This document shows, in pieces, positions 16,411 to 26,031 of a stretch of DNA of 46,224 bases. Every line of letters starts with the position of its first letter. Position 1 is the stretch's first letter. Below the pieces are notes generated by a model. The model saw only the letters and a program-made list of their open reading frames with translations. It made no database searches and was not told where the DNA came from. The DNA is from BOG-908 sp964657885. Its GTDB lineage: Bacteria; Pseudomonadota; Alphaproteobacteria; Acetobacterales; Acetobacteraceae. A program made the position numbers and the translations under genes. The DNA is taken from positions 1 to 46,224 of the forward strand of contig CAZZWO010000002.1 of the NCBI GenBank assembly GCA_964657885.1, given 5' to 3'.

Positions 16411-17297
16411 GGCGGCACCTTTTCCGGTTGTTTCGGCGAGTGTAGCTGCATCATGGTCGTTCGATAAAGTGTCGCTTCGACGAAAACACGCGACAATCTC
16501 AGGGAACAAAATACAGACGGCGCTCGCCCTGAACCCCAGTCAAGACGCATGGGGGCTGGGCCCAGGTGGGGAGGCGGCCGGAGCCGCCCTCCGACGGGTT
16601 GGCTGTTTCGACTCCCTCTGCGATCCGGAGGAACCGCGGCGTCGCCACCATGCCGGGTTGGAAGTCGATCGACTGTCGCGCAACGCAGCGCGTGTGGTCG
16701 AAGGACCGAGATGCGGCAGCAGGCGCCTGCCTTACGGCTGAAATAACGCGCTGCTTTCCGCGGTGACTGACAATGCCGATGTTGTTGTCGAGCGGGCGAT
16801 AACTCGTTTCCGATGGCCTCACCTACAAGCGCGCCAGCAATAGCGTCGCGCGACGCCTGCAATCGCAGCCGATACAACGAACGGCGGCATAAGCGTGGTG
16901 CAGGTCGCAGGCCAGCATGACGACACATCGGACAATAGTCCGAATGGCGAGATGCGGACCATCACGGGATCAGTCTCGTGCCGTGTACGCAGTTGAGATA
17001 TTGTAAACTGCGGAGTTGAATTGCGCTGGACGACCTTACGCTGGCCGTGCGGCATATCTGTTTTTTCTATTGAGCAGCCTAGAAACTGAGATCACTCCCC
17101 CTTTTCGTCACGCCGAAATCGATGTTCGAGCCTGCAAGATGTGCGATCTTCCGCGTTTCCCGGGAAGGCTGATGCGGCGCACCATAAGATGAAACTTGTA
17201 GGCTAGCTCAGTAGGAGATTACGCTCTTCATAGCGGACCCGAAGAAACCAGGATCCGCAAACAGGACCGGAAAACGGTCGATAAAGGAGATAGTCCG
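16411..17297. other. 887-base region without a supported gene
   Basis: Open frames here are short and change frame often. On the + strand around 16855-16975 a protein-like stretch (GGISVVQVAGQHDDTSDNS) has stops on both sides and no start, and may be a gene remnant. The divergent promoters of the flanking genes must lie in this region. No RNA gene was found. Confidence 0.45.
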
Positions 17298-18410
17298 ATG
17301 TCCAAGACAAAATGGCTTTTGTCCGCTGCGGTGTTTGTCGCGCTCGGCACCGGGGCGGAAACGGCTGCGGGACAAAGCAATCCAGCCACTCCACTGATCC
17401 TCAAAGATTCAGGAAGCTTCTTTGTCGGAGGTCAGCTCGAAGACAGTCCCGCGATCAGCACCAACCCGAAAGGGCCAGCAGGCTTCGGGTATTCCAACAA
17501 TGACTACATCACTGTCGATCAGATGTACGTGCAGTTCGAGGTGCCGAGGGGCACTGCGGGCAAGATACCGATCGTCATGATACATGGTTGCTGCCTTACG
17601 GCGAAAAGTTGGGAGGACACGCCGGACGGGCGCATGGGGTGGTATGAATACTTCGTGCGTCAGCATCACGCGGTGTACCTACCGGACCAGTCGGGGCGAG
17701 CGCGTTCCGGGTTCGACGCCACGTCGATCAACGAAGTGGCGCTCGGCAACCAGCCTCCCAGCACGCTTCCGGCCATTTTCACGTTCGGCCGGAACTCGGC
17801 TTGGGACCTGTTCCGTTTCGGGCCCAGATATCCGGACGTGTGGCCCGACGAGCAATTTCCCGTCGAGGCAATCAACGAGTTCTCCAAGCAGGTCATCCCT
17901 GACCTGAATGCCACGTTGCCGACTCCCAATCCCAGCTACGCGAACCTTGCGCAAATCGCTGTCCTGGCTGGTGGTGCGGTCGTCGTCGGGCACTCGGAAT
18001 CGGGTTTCTTCCCGGAACAGGCGGCACTCACAAACAGCTCGGCAATTCGTGGCATGATCTCCATCGAGGGAGGCTGCCCGAAGCTGAACCAGGGCCAAGT
18101 CTCGACCCTCGCGAAGATCCCCGTTCTTTTCATATTCGGGGACCATCTTGAAGGGTCCGACATCTCGGCGCCGCTCTGGGCGGCGAACGTCAAGGATTGT
18201 AAGATCGTCACAAAGCAGATCAATGCGGCGGGCGGCAACGCGCAGTTCTGGCACCTGCCGGAACTCGGATTGCACGGCAACAGCCACATGTTGATGATGG
18301 ACCGCAACAACCTGCAGATAGCCGATCTCATCCTGGCCTGGATCCAGAAGAATGTGGATCAGACCCACGGCCAACCCTTGGTCGGCAAGAACAGGAACCT
18401 TCCGGGGTAG
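17298..18410 (+). CDS. Secreted alpha/beta hydrolase (esterase-like)
   Basis: 370 aa with a Sec signal peptide (AAVFVALGTGAETAAG). The ATG at 17298 follows AAAGGAGATAG. The mature protein has the oxyanion strand IPIVMIHGCCLTAKSW, an Asp/Arg-rich loop VYLPDQSGRARSGFD, the nucleophile elbow GHSESG, an acid-region strand VLFIFGDHLE, and the late histidine in LGLHGNSHMLMMD. This is the pattern of a periplasmic esterase/lipase-type alpha/beta hydrolase. Two adjacent Cys (HGCC) near the oxyanion hole and one in EGGCPK could pair. The substrate is unknown. Confidence 0.85.
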   Translation: MSKTKWLLSAAVFVALGTGAETAAGQSNPATPLILKDSGSFFVGGQLEDSPAISTNPKGPAGFGYSNNDYITVDQMYVQFEVPRGTAGKIPIVMIHGCCLTAKSWEDTPDGRMGWYEYFVRQHHAVYLPDQSGRARSGFDATSINEVALGNQPPSTLPAIFTFGRNSAWDLFRFGPRYPDVWPDEQFPVEAINEFSKQVIPDLNATLPTPNPSYANLAQIAVLAGGAVVVGHSESGFFPEQAALTNSSAIRGMISIEGGCPKLNQGQVSTLAKIPVLFIFGDHLEGSDISAPLWAANVKDCKIVTKQINAAGGNAQFWHLPELGLHGNSHMLMMDRNNLQIADLILAWIQKNVDQTHGQPLVGKNRNLPG

Positions 18411-18478
18411 GACGTTCGCCGGCGGGCGGTGATCTGTGTCGCCGCCCCGCCTGCAATTTATCTCGTGAGCAGTTCAGT

Positions 18479-18630
18479 ATGGCGCCGGCACCGCCAGGGG
18501 CGGTGTTCCATTACTCGCGTGATCGTGGGGGCGAGCACCCGCAGACCCGCAAGCCTGGCTGGCCGACGTGGTGGCCCGCATTGCCGATCATCCAGCCCAG
18601 CGCCTCGATGACCTGCTGCCCTGAAACTGG
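18479..18630 (+). mobile_element. IS66-family transposase (TnpC) remnant with internal deletion
   Basis: The + strand from 18479 reads MAPAPPGAVFHYSRDRGGEH, which matches the middle of IS66 TnpC (AFHYSRDRRGEHP). Without a gap, another frame then reads ADPQAWLADVVARIADHPAQ, then RLDDLLP, stop, NW, the C-terminus of the same transposase, in which the usual final DLLPWNW has TGA in place of the first TGG. The centre of the gene is therefore deleted. No terminal inverted repeats were recognised. This is an old insertion scar. Confidence 0.75.
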
Positions 18631-18727
18631 GCCGCAGCTAATCTGAGCGCGTCGATCAGGCCGCCTGAGCCCCGCGCCAATCGGTTCCAGTAAACACCGC
18701 AGTGCTTGGCGGATGCTTACAACGTTT

Positions 18728-19258
18728 CTAGGGCTTCGTCATTGGATGTACAGGACCCAGGCAGGATACCTCCTTGCGCTGTTCGTCAAAGCATGCCGGA
18801 TCATTGGGGCACCGGCCAAAAGGTCCTGCGGCTCGGCATTCGTGCCATTCCGTCGGGCTAGGGCCACACCATGCATGATGACCAAATAAATCGACACATC
18901 CCAGAGGCGCGCTCGTCGGGACGACACGCATGCCCCCCGCAACCTCATTCGGGAGCACAAGACCCATGCAGGAGACCTGCTTCCATTGATCGTTAAAGCA
19001 TGCCGGATCGTTAGGACACCGGCCAAAGTGATCGCCAGCACGACATTCGTGATGTTCTTTCGGGCTAGGGCCACACCATGCCAGATGACCAGCTGCATCG
19101 ACACATCCGAGAGAAGCGCTCGATGGGTTGACAGGCATTCCCGCAATGTCGTTCGCGAGCCCCGGTAGTGCGACCAGGCAAACGCCAAGAGCCGCAATCC
19201 ATGCAAGGGATATACGAGGCATCGTCTTTCCAAAGCCTGCAATTGGGGATTCGCTCAT
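18728..19258 (-). CDS. Secreted cysteine-rich protein made of two tandem repeats
   Basis: 176 aa. The ATG at 19258 has TAGGAGGAC just upstream; the longer open frame is not needed. A signal peptide (RISLAWIAALGVCLVALPG) lies at about residues 14-33. The mature protein is two copies of a unit of about 69 residues. Each has six cysteines in the order GCVD, AWCGPSP, HECRA, GRCPNDPAC and VSC. The DNA of the two units is clearly related. Such spacing suggests three disulfides per unit in an extracellular or periplasmic protein. I do not know the family. No operon partner. Confidence 0.75.
   Translation of the reverse strand: MSESPIAGFGKTMPRISLAWIAALGVCLVALPGLANDIAGMPVNPSSASLGCVDAAGHLAWCGPSPKEHHECRAGDHFGRCPNDPACFNDQWKQVSCMGLVLPNEVAGGMRVVPTSAPLGCVDLFGHHAWCGPSPTEWHECRAAGPFGRCPNDPACFDEQRKEVSCLGPVHPMTKP
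18735..19148 (-). repeat. Two tandem units of about 207 bases inside the Cys-rich gene
   Basis: The phrase GCATGCCGGATC recurs at 18791 and 18998, giving an offset of 207 bases (69 codons). Matching continues across most of the unit with scattered differences, for example the shared GGGCTAGGGCCACACCATGC. It is an internal gene duplication. Confidence 0.8.
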
Positions 19259-19630
19259 CGGCAGTCCTCCTACGCTCGGCCGCCCCGACCAACGTTTGTC
19301 CCAAGTTCGGTCGCCCGACCGCGCATACGTGAAACTGGAACTCGGATCGCGGCGCTCGTAGGGCGGCGAGTCCACAAGCAGCAGCCTGTTCAACATACCA
19401 CAAGTCGAGTACGGATCGAACAATTGGGCGGCGGCCATCACCGGATGGATACCGACCACTCGTAGGCGCGGTCGTATTTAACTGGCGAGGCGTGAGGATG
19501 TCGTCCATGGCACACTTGCATCATATCGCTGCCAGGCGCCGCCATGTGTCGCCGCCGCTCCGCTTACGTATGGCGGCAAGTAGCCTCCACATGCGCGCGG
19601 GACGAGCGAGCGCATGTGGAGTTGAAGTCT
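19259..19630. other. Intergenic region with no supported gene
   Basis: 372 bases between the start of the Cys-rich gene and the stop of the choice-of-anchor protein. Minus-strand frames continue upstream from the Cys-rich gene but lack a good start. Nothing else was recognised; promoter sequence for the Cys-rich gene is expected. Confidence 0.45.
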
Positions 19631-20947
19631 CTAGAACTTTGTCGCCTGGGCGACTGCGTGGCCCAGCAGGACTTCCGCTCCTACCGGCAGACCGAACAGG
19701 TTCGGCTTGCTTACCACCACGTGCAAGGCGTTCACCTCGACGGTGTTGGGGCCGAGCTGGATCTGCTCGTTGACGGTGACGCTACCGAGCGATGGCAGGG
19801 TCACCCGGGTGTTGGGGGCGGTGTTCACGTCGATCGGTAGCCCGCCGATCGTCAGGCCATTGAACCCGGAGCCCGTTGTCGAGGCTGTCGATACGCTGCC
19901 GCTGCGGTCTTCCTCCGCGGCCGAGGTCAGCGAGGCCGCCCGGATCAAACCGCCCAGGAGCGATACATTGGCGAGCGTCGCCGACGTCCTGGACCCGATG
20001 CCGTTGCCGGTGGTGCCACCGAACGCTGTCGTAGTTGCCGCATCAGCCGAGAGGAATCCCGCTATGTCGATGTCGGCCACGGAGCGGGTAAGGGTTTCGC
20101 CGCCGGTGCCGGCGCAGTCCGGAATGCCGACCGCCGCTCCCTTGCCGGCAGTCTCGTCGATCAACGACCCGGCATCTCCTCTGACCACAGCAGCCGAGGC
20201 AAAGCCCGCCAGGGCCGCTGCAGGTTGCGCTCGCGAATAGGCGGCGTAGGCCTGTGCCACGGCCAGCTTGGCGCCGACCGGAAGGCCCAGGCTGTTTGCC
20301 TGGCCCACTTTCACCAGCAGCATGTCGACAAGCAGATGCGCCTTCAGCTTACCCACTCCCTGTTCGGTTGCCTTCACGACCACCGACCCTATCCCGGGGA
20401 GAGCCAGCTCGGTGTTATCCGGCGTGTTGGGGTCAATGGCATTTCCGGCGACCACGAGGTTGGTGATCGTCGTGCCCGCCTCCGACGCCGCCAGGCCGGT
20501 GGACGTCGCGCTCACCCCGGCCGCCGCCCTCAGCGCATCGGCAGTGATCAAGCCACCCAGGAGGTTCAGCTTGGTGACAGTCGACGTCTGAAGCGTCGAT
20601 GCGGTGCTCGCAGTCTTGCTCCCGTACGCAGAGGTTGCGCTGGTGGCCGCTGTTGCCACCAGACCGGAGGGCCCGATGCTGACCGATGACGCTGTTGCGG
20701 TACGCGTTGCACCCAAGGTGCCACGGCAACCGCACGACTCATGTGAGGCAGTCGCAATCTGAAGGGCCAGCGCGCTGTCTACGCCACCAGCGGCCAGCAG
20801 CCGGGCGTGGCCAGTGAATTCGCCCGAGAGTGGGGCCGCTGCAGCGTGGCCCGCCAGCCCGAACAATGTTCCGGCAACGAGCGTCAAGGAAGACCTGAGA
20901 TTTTTTGTTTTGGACCCGTAACAAGGCACTTTCTGCTTGGGCGTCAT
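19631..20947 (-). CDS. Choice-of-anchor P-like secreted protein
   Basis: 438 aa. The ATG at 20947 has GGAG about 10 bases upstream. A signal segment (SSLTLVAGTLFGLAGHAAAA) lies around residues 19-38. Two homologous halves are visible: each has LLGGLI, a D-P/V-N-T-P/A-D/P-N-T turn (DPNTPDNTELALPG and DVNTAPNTRVTLPS), a GSV strand, and a closing GLPVGA. This is the pattern of the choice-of-anchor P family of exported beta proteins. No anchor is seen at the C-terminus (ends VAQATKF). Function is likely structural or surface associated; no enzyme motif. Confidence 0.75.
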   Translation of the reverse strand: MTPKQKVPCYGSKTKNLRSSLTLVAGTLFGLAGHAAAAPLSGEFTGHARLLAAGGVDSALALQIATASHESCGCRGTLGATRTATASSVSIGPSGLVATAATSATSAYGSKTASTASTLQTSTVTKLNLLGGLITADALRAAAGVSATSTGLAASEAGTTITNLVVAGNAIDPNTPDNTELALPGIGSVVVKATEQGVGKLKAHLLVDMLLVKVGQANSLGLPVGAKLAVAQAYAAYSRAQPAAALAGFASAAVVRGDAGSLIDETAGKGAAVGIPDCAGTGGETLTRSVADIDIAGFLSADAATTTAFGGTTGNGIGSRTSATLANVSLLGGLIRAASLTSAAEEDRSGSVSTASTTGSGFNGLTIGGLPIDVNTAPNTRVTLPSLGSVTVNEQIQLGPNTVEVNALHVVVSKPNLFGLPVGAEVLLGHAVAQATKF

Positions 20948-21231
20948 TGAGGAACTCCAGTCATCAGGGCCGATGCGAAGATGCGCGACTGCACTCCTGA
21001 ATACAGTGGCAACCGTAATGATATTATGCCGCGCGAGCGCTTGCCACAAAATACAACGTAAGGTGGAATGAATCTTCGGGCGCGCACGTTCCGCTAGATA
21101 CCTGGCGGTCTTCGATGGACAGGGAGCTACACGTGTCCGGTTCGTCGCCCGTTATGGCCTGCCGTGACGAGCGATTTGCGGCTGTTGGACGATGGTCCGA
21201 GCCGGGGGCAGGAGCCTGGCGGAACGGCCGC

Positions 21232-22581
21232 TTACTCCGGGCGGTCTGCGGGGCGCTCCGGTTCGGCCGCGGCAGACCGGCGTGCCGTTTCCGCAGCGAC
21301 GAAGTTTTGCGACAAAGCGTGGTACACCCCTTCCGGACAGACCAGCTTCGACGTTGCGAACCCGATCACGGATGCCAGCATGAGCGGCACGACGAGCGCA
21401 TGATCGTTGGTCATTTCGGTCACGATGACGAAGGCGGTGATCGGCGCCTGCACCACGCCCGAGAAATAGGCCACCATGCCGAGCACCACGAGTGCCTGGG
21501 CCGGTGCGCCGGGCAATAGGGCCGCCACGCTGTTACCCAGCCCGGCGCCCACCGCGAGGGACGGTGCAAAAATACCACCCGGTATGCCGCTGATGGAGGA
21601 TGCCAGCGTGGCGATGAGCTTGAGCGGCCCGAAGCCGTCCGGTTCGGTGCTGGTGCCCTGCACCAGGCCGCGCGCCTGCGCGTAGCCGGTCCCGAACACC
21701 GTGCCGTGCGACAGCAGCCCGCACACGGCGACAGCCATGCCGCACGAGGCCGCGAACGCGACGGGGTGCCGCCTCAGGAAAGCCCCGGCGCGTCCTGGCA
21801 GGCCGGCGCCGAACAGGATCAGCACGCGGCTGAACCCGCCGCCAAGCACGCCGCCCAACACCCCGATCACCGGCACCGCGAGCAGTCCCTCCCAGCTGCC
21901 GCGCAGCACCGCCCCTGTTGTCCCGAAATAGGTGTAGTCGCCTTGCAAGGCGAGCGAGGTGACGCCGGCCGCGATGACTGCACCGAGGATGATGCCGCTC
22001 GTCCGCGACTCGAAGGAGCGACTCATCTCCTCGATTCCGAAGACGATGCCCGCGAGTGGCGTGTTGAATGCCGCCGCAACCCCCGCGCTGGCGCCCGCCA
22101 GCAACAGGCCGGGCTGCCGGCGCGGGGAGAGCCGCCCGATTGCGAACATGATGGCCGCGCCCACCTGCACCGTCGGTCCTTCCCGCCCGATGGACGCGCC
22201 GCACAGCAAGCCCAGCAGCAGCAAGGCCATTTTGCCCGCGGCGACACGCAGCGAGACCAGGCGCTGGCGTGCGGCCAGCCCGTGCAGGTGGCGGGCTGCG
22301 ATGACTTGCGGGATGCCGCTGCCGCCGGAGTTCGGGAAGTAGCGCCGGGACAGCCAGCACGATACCGCGAAACCCGCGGGCGTCAGCACCAGCACGGCCA
22401 GCGGCATCCGGCCAGCGAGGGCCTGGAACCCCCTGCCGGCCCAATCAGCTGCGATGGCGAGCAAGACGGCCGCCACCCCGACCACGCCTCCGCCGAGCAC
22501 GAACACGCCCCTGCGCTGCCAGCGGAGGGAAAGGACACGAACTTGCCGGCGGCGGCGGCCGGTATAGGAGAGCCTGGACAT
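21232..22581 (-). CDS. ClC-family chloride channel / H+/Cl- exchanger
   Basis: About 449 aa integral membrane protein with ten or more hydrophobic segments. The selectivity signatures are all present: GSGIPQV, GREGPTVQ (with the gating Glu), and GGIFAPSLAVGAG. The C-terminal PEGVYHAL supplies a tyrosine like that of the ion site. The gating Glu points to an exchanger or a gated channel. No CBS domains follow, as in many bacterial ClC proteins. Neither candidate start (22608 or 22581) has a clear Shine-Dalgarno site. It may help in acid resistance or halide movement. Confidence 0.93.
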   Translation of the reverse strand: MSRLSYTGRRRRQVRVLSLRWQRRGVFVLGGGVVGVAAVLLAIAADWAGRGFQALAGRMPLAVLVLTPAGFAVSCWLSRRYFPNSGGSGIPQVIAARHLHGLAARQRLVSLRVAAGKMALLLLGLLCGASIGREGPTVQVGAAIMFAIGRLSPRRQPGLLLAGASAGVAAAFNTPLAGIVFGIEEMSRSFESRTSGIILGAVIAAGVTSLALQGDYTYFGTTGAVLRGSWEGLLAVPVIGVLGGVLGGGFSRVLILFGAGLPGRAGAFLRRHPVAFAASCGMAVAVCGLLSHGTVFGTGYAQARGLVQGTSTEPDGFGPLKLIATLASSISGIPGGIFAPSLAVGAGLGNSVAALLPGAPAQALVVLGMVAYFSGVVQAPITAFVIVTEMTNDHALVVPLMLASVIGFATSKLVCPEGVYHALSQNFVAAETARRSAAAEPERPADRPE

Positions 22582-22825
22582 CGACGGGAGTATAGGGACC
22601 AAGCCCATTTAGACGAACCAGGTGATGTTGCCCACGCATCGAAACCGGGCGGTGGACCGTTTCGGAATCGGAACGGGGCGCCGGTGCCATACGTAGCCTA
22701 TCGCGCATGGTCTTGCGGGACGTCGCCGGCAATCGGAGCTAAGTTACCGATCAAACCGAGATCACCAGGTTGTTTGCGGCAACCCCACATTTGCCGTCTC
22801 GAACTGAGGCCAGACGGCAGGCGGC

Positions 22826-23812
22826 TTATCCGGCGTCGGCCGTCAGCCTATCCCAGTTGCCGTGAGCGAAACCCTCGCGGGCGGCCGCATCCAGGGGAGC
22901 TCCCTCGAGGAAGCGGCGCGCCGCTCCGCCTGGGCGATACTGGTAGGGGAAGTCGGTCGAGAACAGCAGGCGTTCAGGGCCGACGATGTCGAGGCAGCGC
23001 TGCAGGTACGCGTTGCTCCACATGCCGCTGCCGGTGACGAAAAGGTTGCGGCGGGCGTACTCGGCAAACGGATGTTGCAGGTCCAGCGCACGGTCGAATA
23101 CGGCCGACATCCGCTCCAGGGTGAACAGCACGACCTCGCCCCAGTGACCGAGGATGATCTGCAAGTCCGGCAGCTCGTCGAACACCCCCGCCGCTGCAAG
23201 CCGTACCCATTGCAGCCCGGCTTCGTAGTGCCAGCCAAGACCGAAGGCGGCGAGTGCCAGATCGGCTTTGTCGCTCACGCCCGAGTAGAGGGCGTCGCGC
23301 ACCGCCGGCAACGGCGTTTGTGGATGGATGAAAACAGGGATTTTCAGCTCCGACGCTTTCGCCAGCATGGGGCGCAGGTCTGGGTGATCGAGATGCCGGT
23401 CGCGCGTGCGGCCGCAGAGAAGCGCACCATTGAGGCCAAGCTCACGCACGGCGCGCTCCAGCTCGCGCGGTGCAGCTTGCGGATCGGATGTCGGTAGCGC
23501 GGCAAACCCCTGAAAGCGGTCGGGGTGCCGTGCGCAGGTCTCGGCGATCAGGTCATTGACGCGGTGGGCGATCTCGACGGCTGGCCCAGGCTCCAGGTTG
23601 TGCAACCCCGGAGTAGTCAGGGAGAGCACCTGAACATCGACCCCCTGCTCGTCCATCAATGCCAGGCGGCCATCGCCCAGGTCGGCAAGCCGGCTTCCAT
23701 TCTCACCACCGTCGGCAAAGGAAGAGACGGGATCGGACGGCGGTGGTGCCGCGGCCCAGGCATCGCGCACCGTGTCCGGCAGAATGTGTTCCTCAACCGC
23801 GATCAGGCGCAA
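22826..23812 (-). CDS. Amidohydrolase family 2 protein (ACMSD/COG2159-like)
   Basis: 328 aa TIM-barrel metal enzyme. The first strand reads MRLIAVEEHILPD, where related enzymes usually have EEHF or DXH. Metal or catalytic candidates are the His in VFIHPQTP, the His in IILGHWGE, and the Asp in LLFSTDFPY, in the usual order. The start is TTG at 23812, supported by AAAGGA 8 bases upstream; no ATG fits. Members decarboxylate or hydrolyse aromatic acids (for example gamma-resorcylate decarboxylase), so an aromatic degradation role is possible. Nothing in the neighbourhood narrows this. Confidence 0.87.
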   Translation of the reverse strand: MRLIAVEEHILPDTVRDAWAAAPPPSDPVSSFADGGENGSRLADLGDGRLALMDEQGVDVQVLSLTTPGLHNLEPGPAVEIAHRVNDLIAETCARHPDRFQGFAALPTSDPQAAPRELERAVRELGLNGALLCGRTRDRHLDHPDLRPMLAKASELKIPVFIHPQTPLPAVRDALYSGVSDKADLALAAFGLGWHYEAGLQWVRLAAAGVFDELPDLQIILGHWGEVVLFTLERMSAVFDRALDLQHPFAEYARRNLFVTGSGMWSNAYLQRCLDIVGPERLLFSTDFPYQYRPGGAARRFLEGAPLDAAAREGFAHGNWDRLTADAG

Positions 23813-24593
23813 TCACAGGTTCCTTTCGGGTGAATGAGAACCGCCGCGGTTGCTCTGTGTGCGTCCTTAGACCACAGTGCCGCGCGTGGCACCGTTGTTC
23901 ATACGCGATGAACGCACCGGGCGGCGGTCTTTCCATCCGATCGCCGAACATCGCCTCATTGAGGTGTAATCGGATCGCCAGCCTCGGGGTGGCCGGCGCG
24001 TGCTGCCGTCTTGGTCGGGCGCAGGCGATGGCCATCGCATCGGTGGCGATCCGGTCGACGAAGCCGGTCAGTCTCGCTCGGGCCAACACCGATGTCAGGG
24101 CGTCGAAGCTCGCGCGGCGGCTGGACGTGCCCGGGTCTTGCGACGGCAGCCCGGCCTGGTCTGCGTCGAGCAGCCGAGCGAGCACGGGCTTGCGGAGTTG
24201 ACGACGCACAGCGGGGCCGTTCATGCGTCTGGTCGCCTAGCTGCGGCCGGCGATGTCAGCGGCCGGTTGCATCTCGCTGACGAGAACCGCCGGTTCGTGT
24301 CTGATGGGTGCGATTGTCACGGCCTCCTTGTTGGGGAACGGACGCGGTACGGGAAAGTGGCCGGCTGACCGCTGGTGCGCGAGGCAGGCCGTCGACTGGA
24401 CTCTCGCGAGTGCATTGTCGACGTAAGTGCGGTCGCATGCCGCGTTCCAGCCGCCGCCCTACCGCCTACGAGACAGGCCGGGGAGCCGGCTAGATTTTCA
24501 TGGGCGGCGAAGGCACTGACTTCGATGCAGGTGTCCAGAGTTGCCCGGCTACTTCCGAAATTCCTCATACGCCGGACACTTGTTGTGACTCCG
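23813..24593. other. 781-base region without a supported gene
   Basis: The longest minus-strand frame (24224 down to 23793) reads a stretch with some protein character (SFDALTSVLARARLTGFVDR), but it runs into the start of the amidohydrolase and matches nothing I recognise. The other frames break repeatedly. It may be a decayed gene. No transposase motif was found. Confidence 0.4.
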
Positions 24594-24899
24594 CTACTCT
24601 TCGATATCGAAGACAGTGTCCATAGACGAAAGAGCTAGAAGCTTTGCCACTTCCCCTGACGGCCGGCGCAAGCTCAAGCTCCACCCCCCCGCCTGAGCCT
24701 CGTCCTCTGCGATCAACATCATCCCGAGTGCTGCCGAGTCGAGAAACTCCAATTTGCTCAGATCGAAGACATGGCGAAAACCCGCGTTCGTATTCAAATC
24801 ATTCAGGATTGCACGAAACGCGAGATGATCCTTGAACGTAAACGCACCTTCGAGCGCAATTACCGATCCGCCTGATTCCATGCTTTTTTGGTAATTCAC
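24594..24899 (-). CDS. STAS-domain anti-anti-sigma-type protein
   Basis: 101 aa, a single STAS domain. The phosphorylatable serine is Ser55 in LEFLDSAALGMML, and the fold is clear from SVIALEGAFTF to the C-terminal helix. It acts as the switch partner: in its unphosphorylated form it should bind the HATPase-type kinase encoded at 27466-28113, and the PP2C phosphatase at 26272 would reset it. Start and spacing fit the 3' end of a co-oriented set MCP-STAS (37 bases after the MCP stop). Confidence 0.9.
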   Translation of the reverse strand: MNYQKSMESGGSVIALEGAFTFKDHLAFRAILNDLNTNAGFRHVFDLSKLEFLDSAALGMMLIAEDEAQAGGWSLSLRRPSGEVAKLLALSSMDTVFDIEE

Positions 24900-24936
24900 A
24901 ATGAGTGCCCTTTTTGAAGCTATTCAGAAGTACGAA

Positions 24937-26031
24937 TCAAAACAACTCGACATCGCCGCCGGAGGCGAACTCCGTCGCATCCTCATCCGCCAACAGCTTG
25001 CTTGAATGTTCACCGGTCAGCTGAACAAGCAATCGTCTTTTTACCGACTCTAACGTGTTCCTTTCCAGAATGCGGTCGAGCCAGCTCTCATCGATCACGC
25101 CTGGTGTGAAAACCCCTGGATAAGCTGCGTCGGTGGCTTGCTCCGCCGAGACCGCCGCTTCGCCGAGGACGCCGAGCATCTCAATCACATGAGCAACATG
25201 CTGTTTCGCCCGATCCTGGAACTGAACACCGACGACAAGCTGCCCGATGGTGGCCGACATCTCGTCCGAACTAGCAACCGCTTCCTCGAGCACCGCTTTG
25301 AAGGTCTGGTTCTGAGCCAGGATCCCTGCAACTAGTCCGTCCAGCCGGGCTTTCGCGTGGATATGCTCGGACATGTCCAGTGTGGCAATCTCCTGCAGAA
25401 CAGCTTGGCCGCTACGCATTCCACGGGCCACCGCACCGATACGCTCCCGGACCTGCTGAGATATTTCCGCCGTCGCAACGGACAGGTTCTTGATCTCGAG
25501 AGCGATCACACCGAAGGCGCTTCCCGCTGCACCTGAGCGGTTGGCCTCAATCGCCGCGTTAAGCGCGAGATAACGGGTCTGCCGGTTGATCGCCTCGATC
25601 TGGACGGCGCATTGTTGCGCAGCCTCGACATCCCGGGTGGTGTCGTCGAGCGCGTAGACCATCCTCATGGCGTGCTTCGAAACGGACAGAATAGTCTCGA
25701 TGACCTTCAGGAGGACACCTTCAACGTCCAACATAGCCTGGCCGATCGGCACCGCTTGCCCATCGACTTCGATAGATCTGGCAACCGTTATGATCGTTTC
25801 CATTTTCTGCATCTGAGCCTGAGCGACGGCGGCCAACTCCTGAAAACGCCTGCTCAAATCCGAGGTGCTATCCTCGACAAGCTCCGAGGACTTGGTCAGC
25901 TCCTGCACGAGGGCACTGAACATGCGCCGCTCCAACTCCGACAGGTCTAGCCATCGGCCGACAACCTCCAGCACTCGGTCGTCGGGCTTTGTTCGTCCAT
26001 CGTGGGCGGAGGCGCTTGTCGCGGTAGTCAC
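24937..26031 (-). CDS. Soluble methyl-accepting chemotaxis-like protein with divergent hairpin
   Basis: 364 aa, no transmembrane segment. The GTG at 26031 has GGAGC close upstream. Residues about 40-320 form a long coiled coil. The hairpin tip reads YLALNAAIEANRSGAAGSAF, where typical receptors have AAIEAARAGEQGRGF, so the E and R residues that contact CheA and CheW have changed. The end reads GGDVELF, similar to the short aromatic tails that tether CheR. It lies between a PP2C and a STAS gene, so it may feed the partner-switch set or form its own array. Sensor input is not evident. Confidence 0.85.
   Translation of the reverse strand: MTTATSASAHDGRTKPDDRVLEVVGRWLDLSELERRMFSALVQELTKSSELVEDSTSDLSRRFQELAAVAQAQMQKMETIITVARSIEVDGQAVPIGQAMLDVEGVLLKVIETILSVSKHAMRMVYALDDTTRDVEAAQQCAVQIEAINRQTRYLALNAAIEANRSGAAGSAFGVIALEIKNLSVATAEISQQVRERIGAVARGMRSGQAVLQEIATLDMSEHIHAKARLDGLVAGILAQNQTFKAVLEEAVASSDEMSATIGQLVVGVQFQDRAKQHVAHVIEMLGVLGEAAVSAEQATDAAYPGVFTPGVIDESWLDRILERNTLESVKRRLLVQLTGEHSSKLLADEDATEFASGGDVELF

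Noticed and set aside
17200..17265. tRNA-like text GGCTAGCTCAGT upstream of the secreted hydrolase
   Set aside because: The rest of the cloverleaf (T-arm GTTCGA, paired acceptor) is absent.
23793..24224. 143-codon minus-strand frame after the amidohydrolase
   Set aside because: It overlaps the start of the amidohydrolase gene, lacks a clear start and matches no family; kept only as a possible decayed gene.
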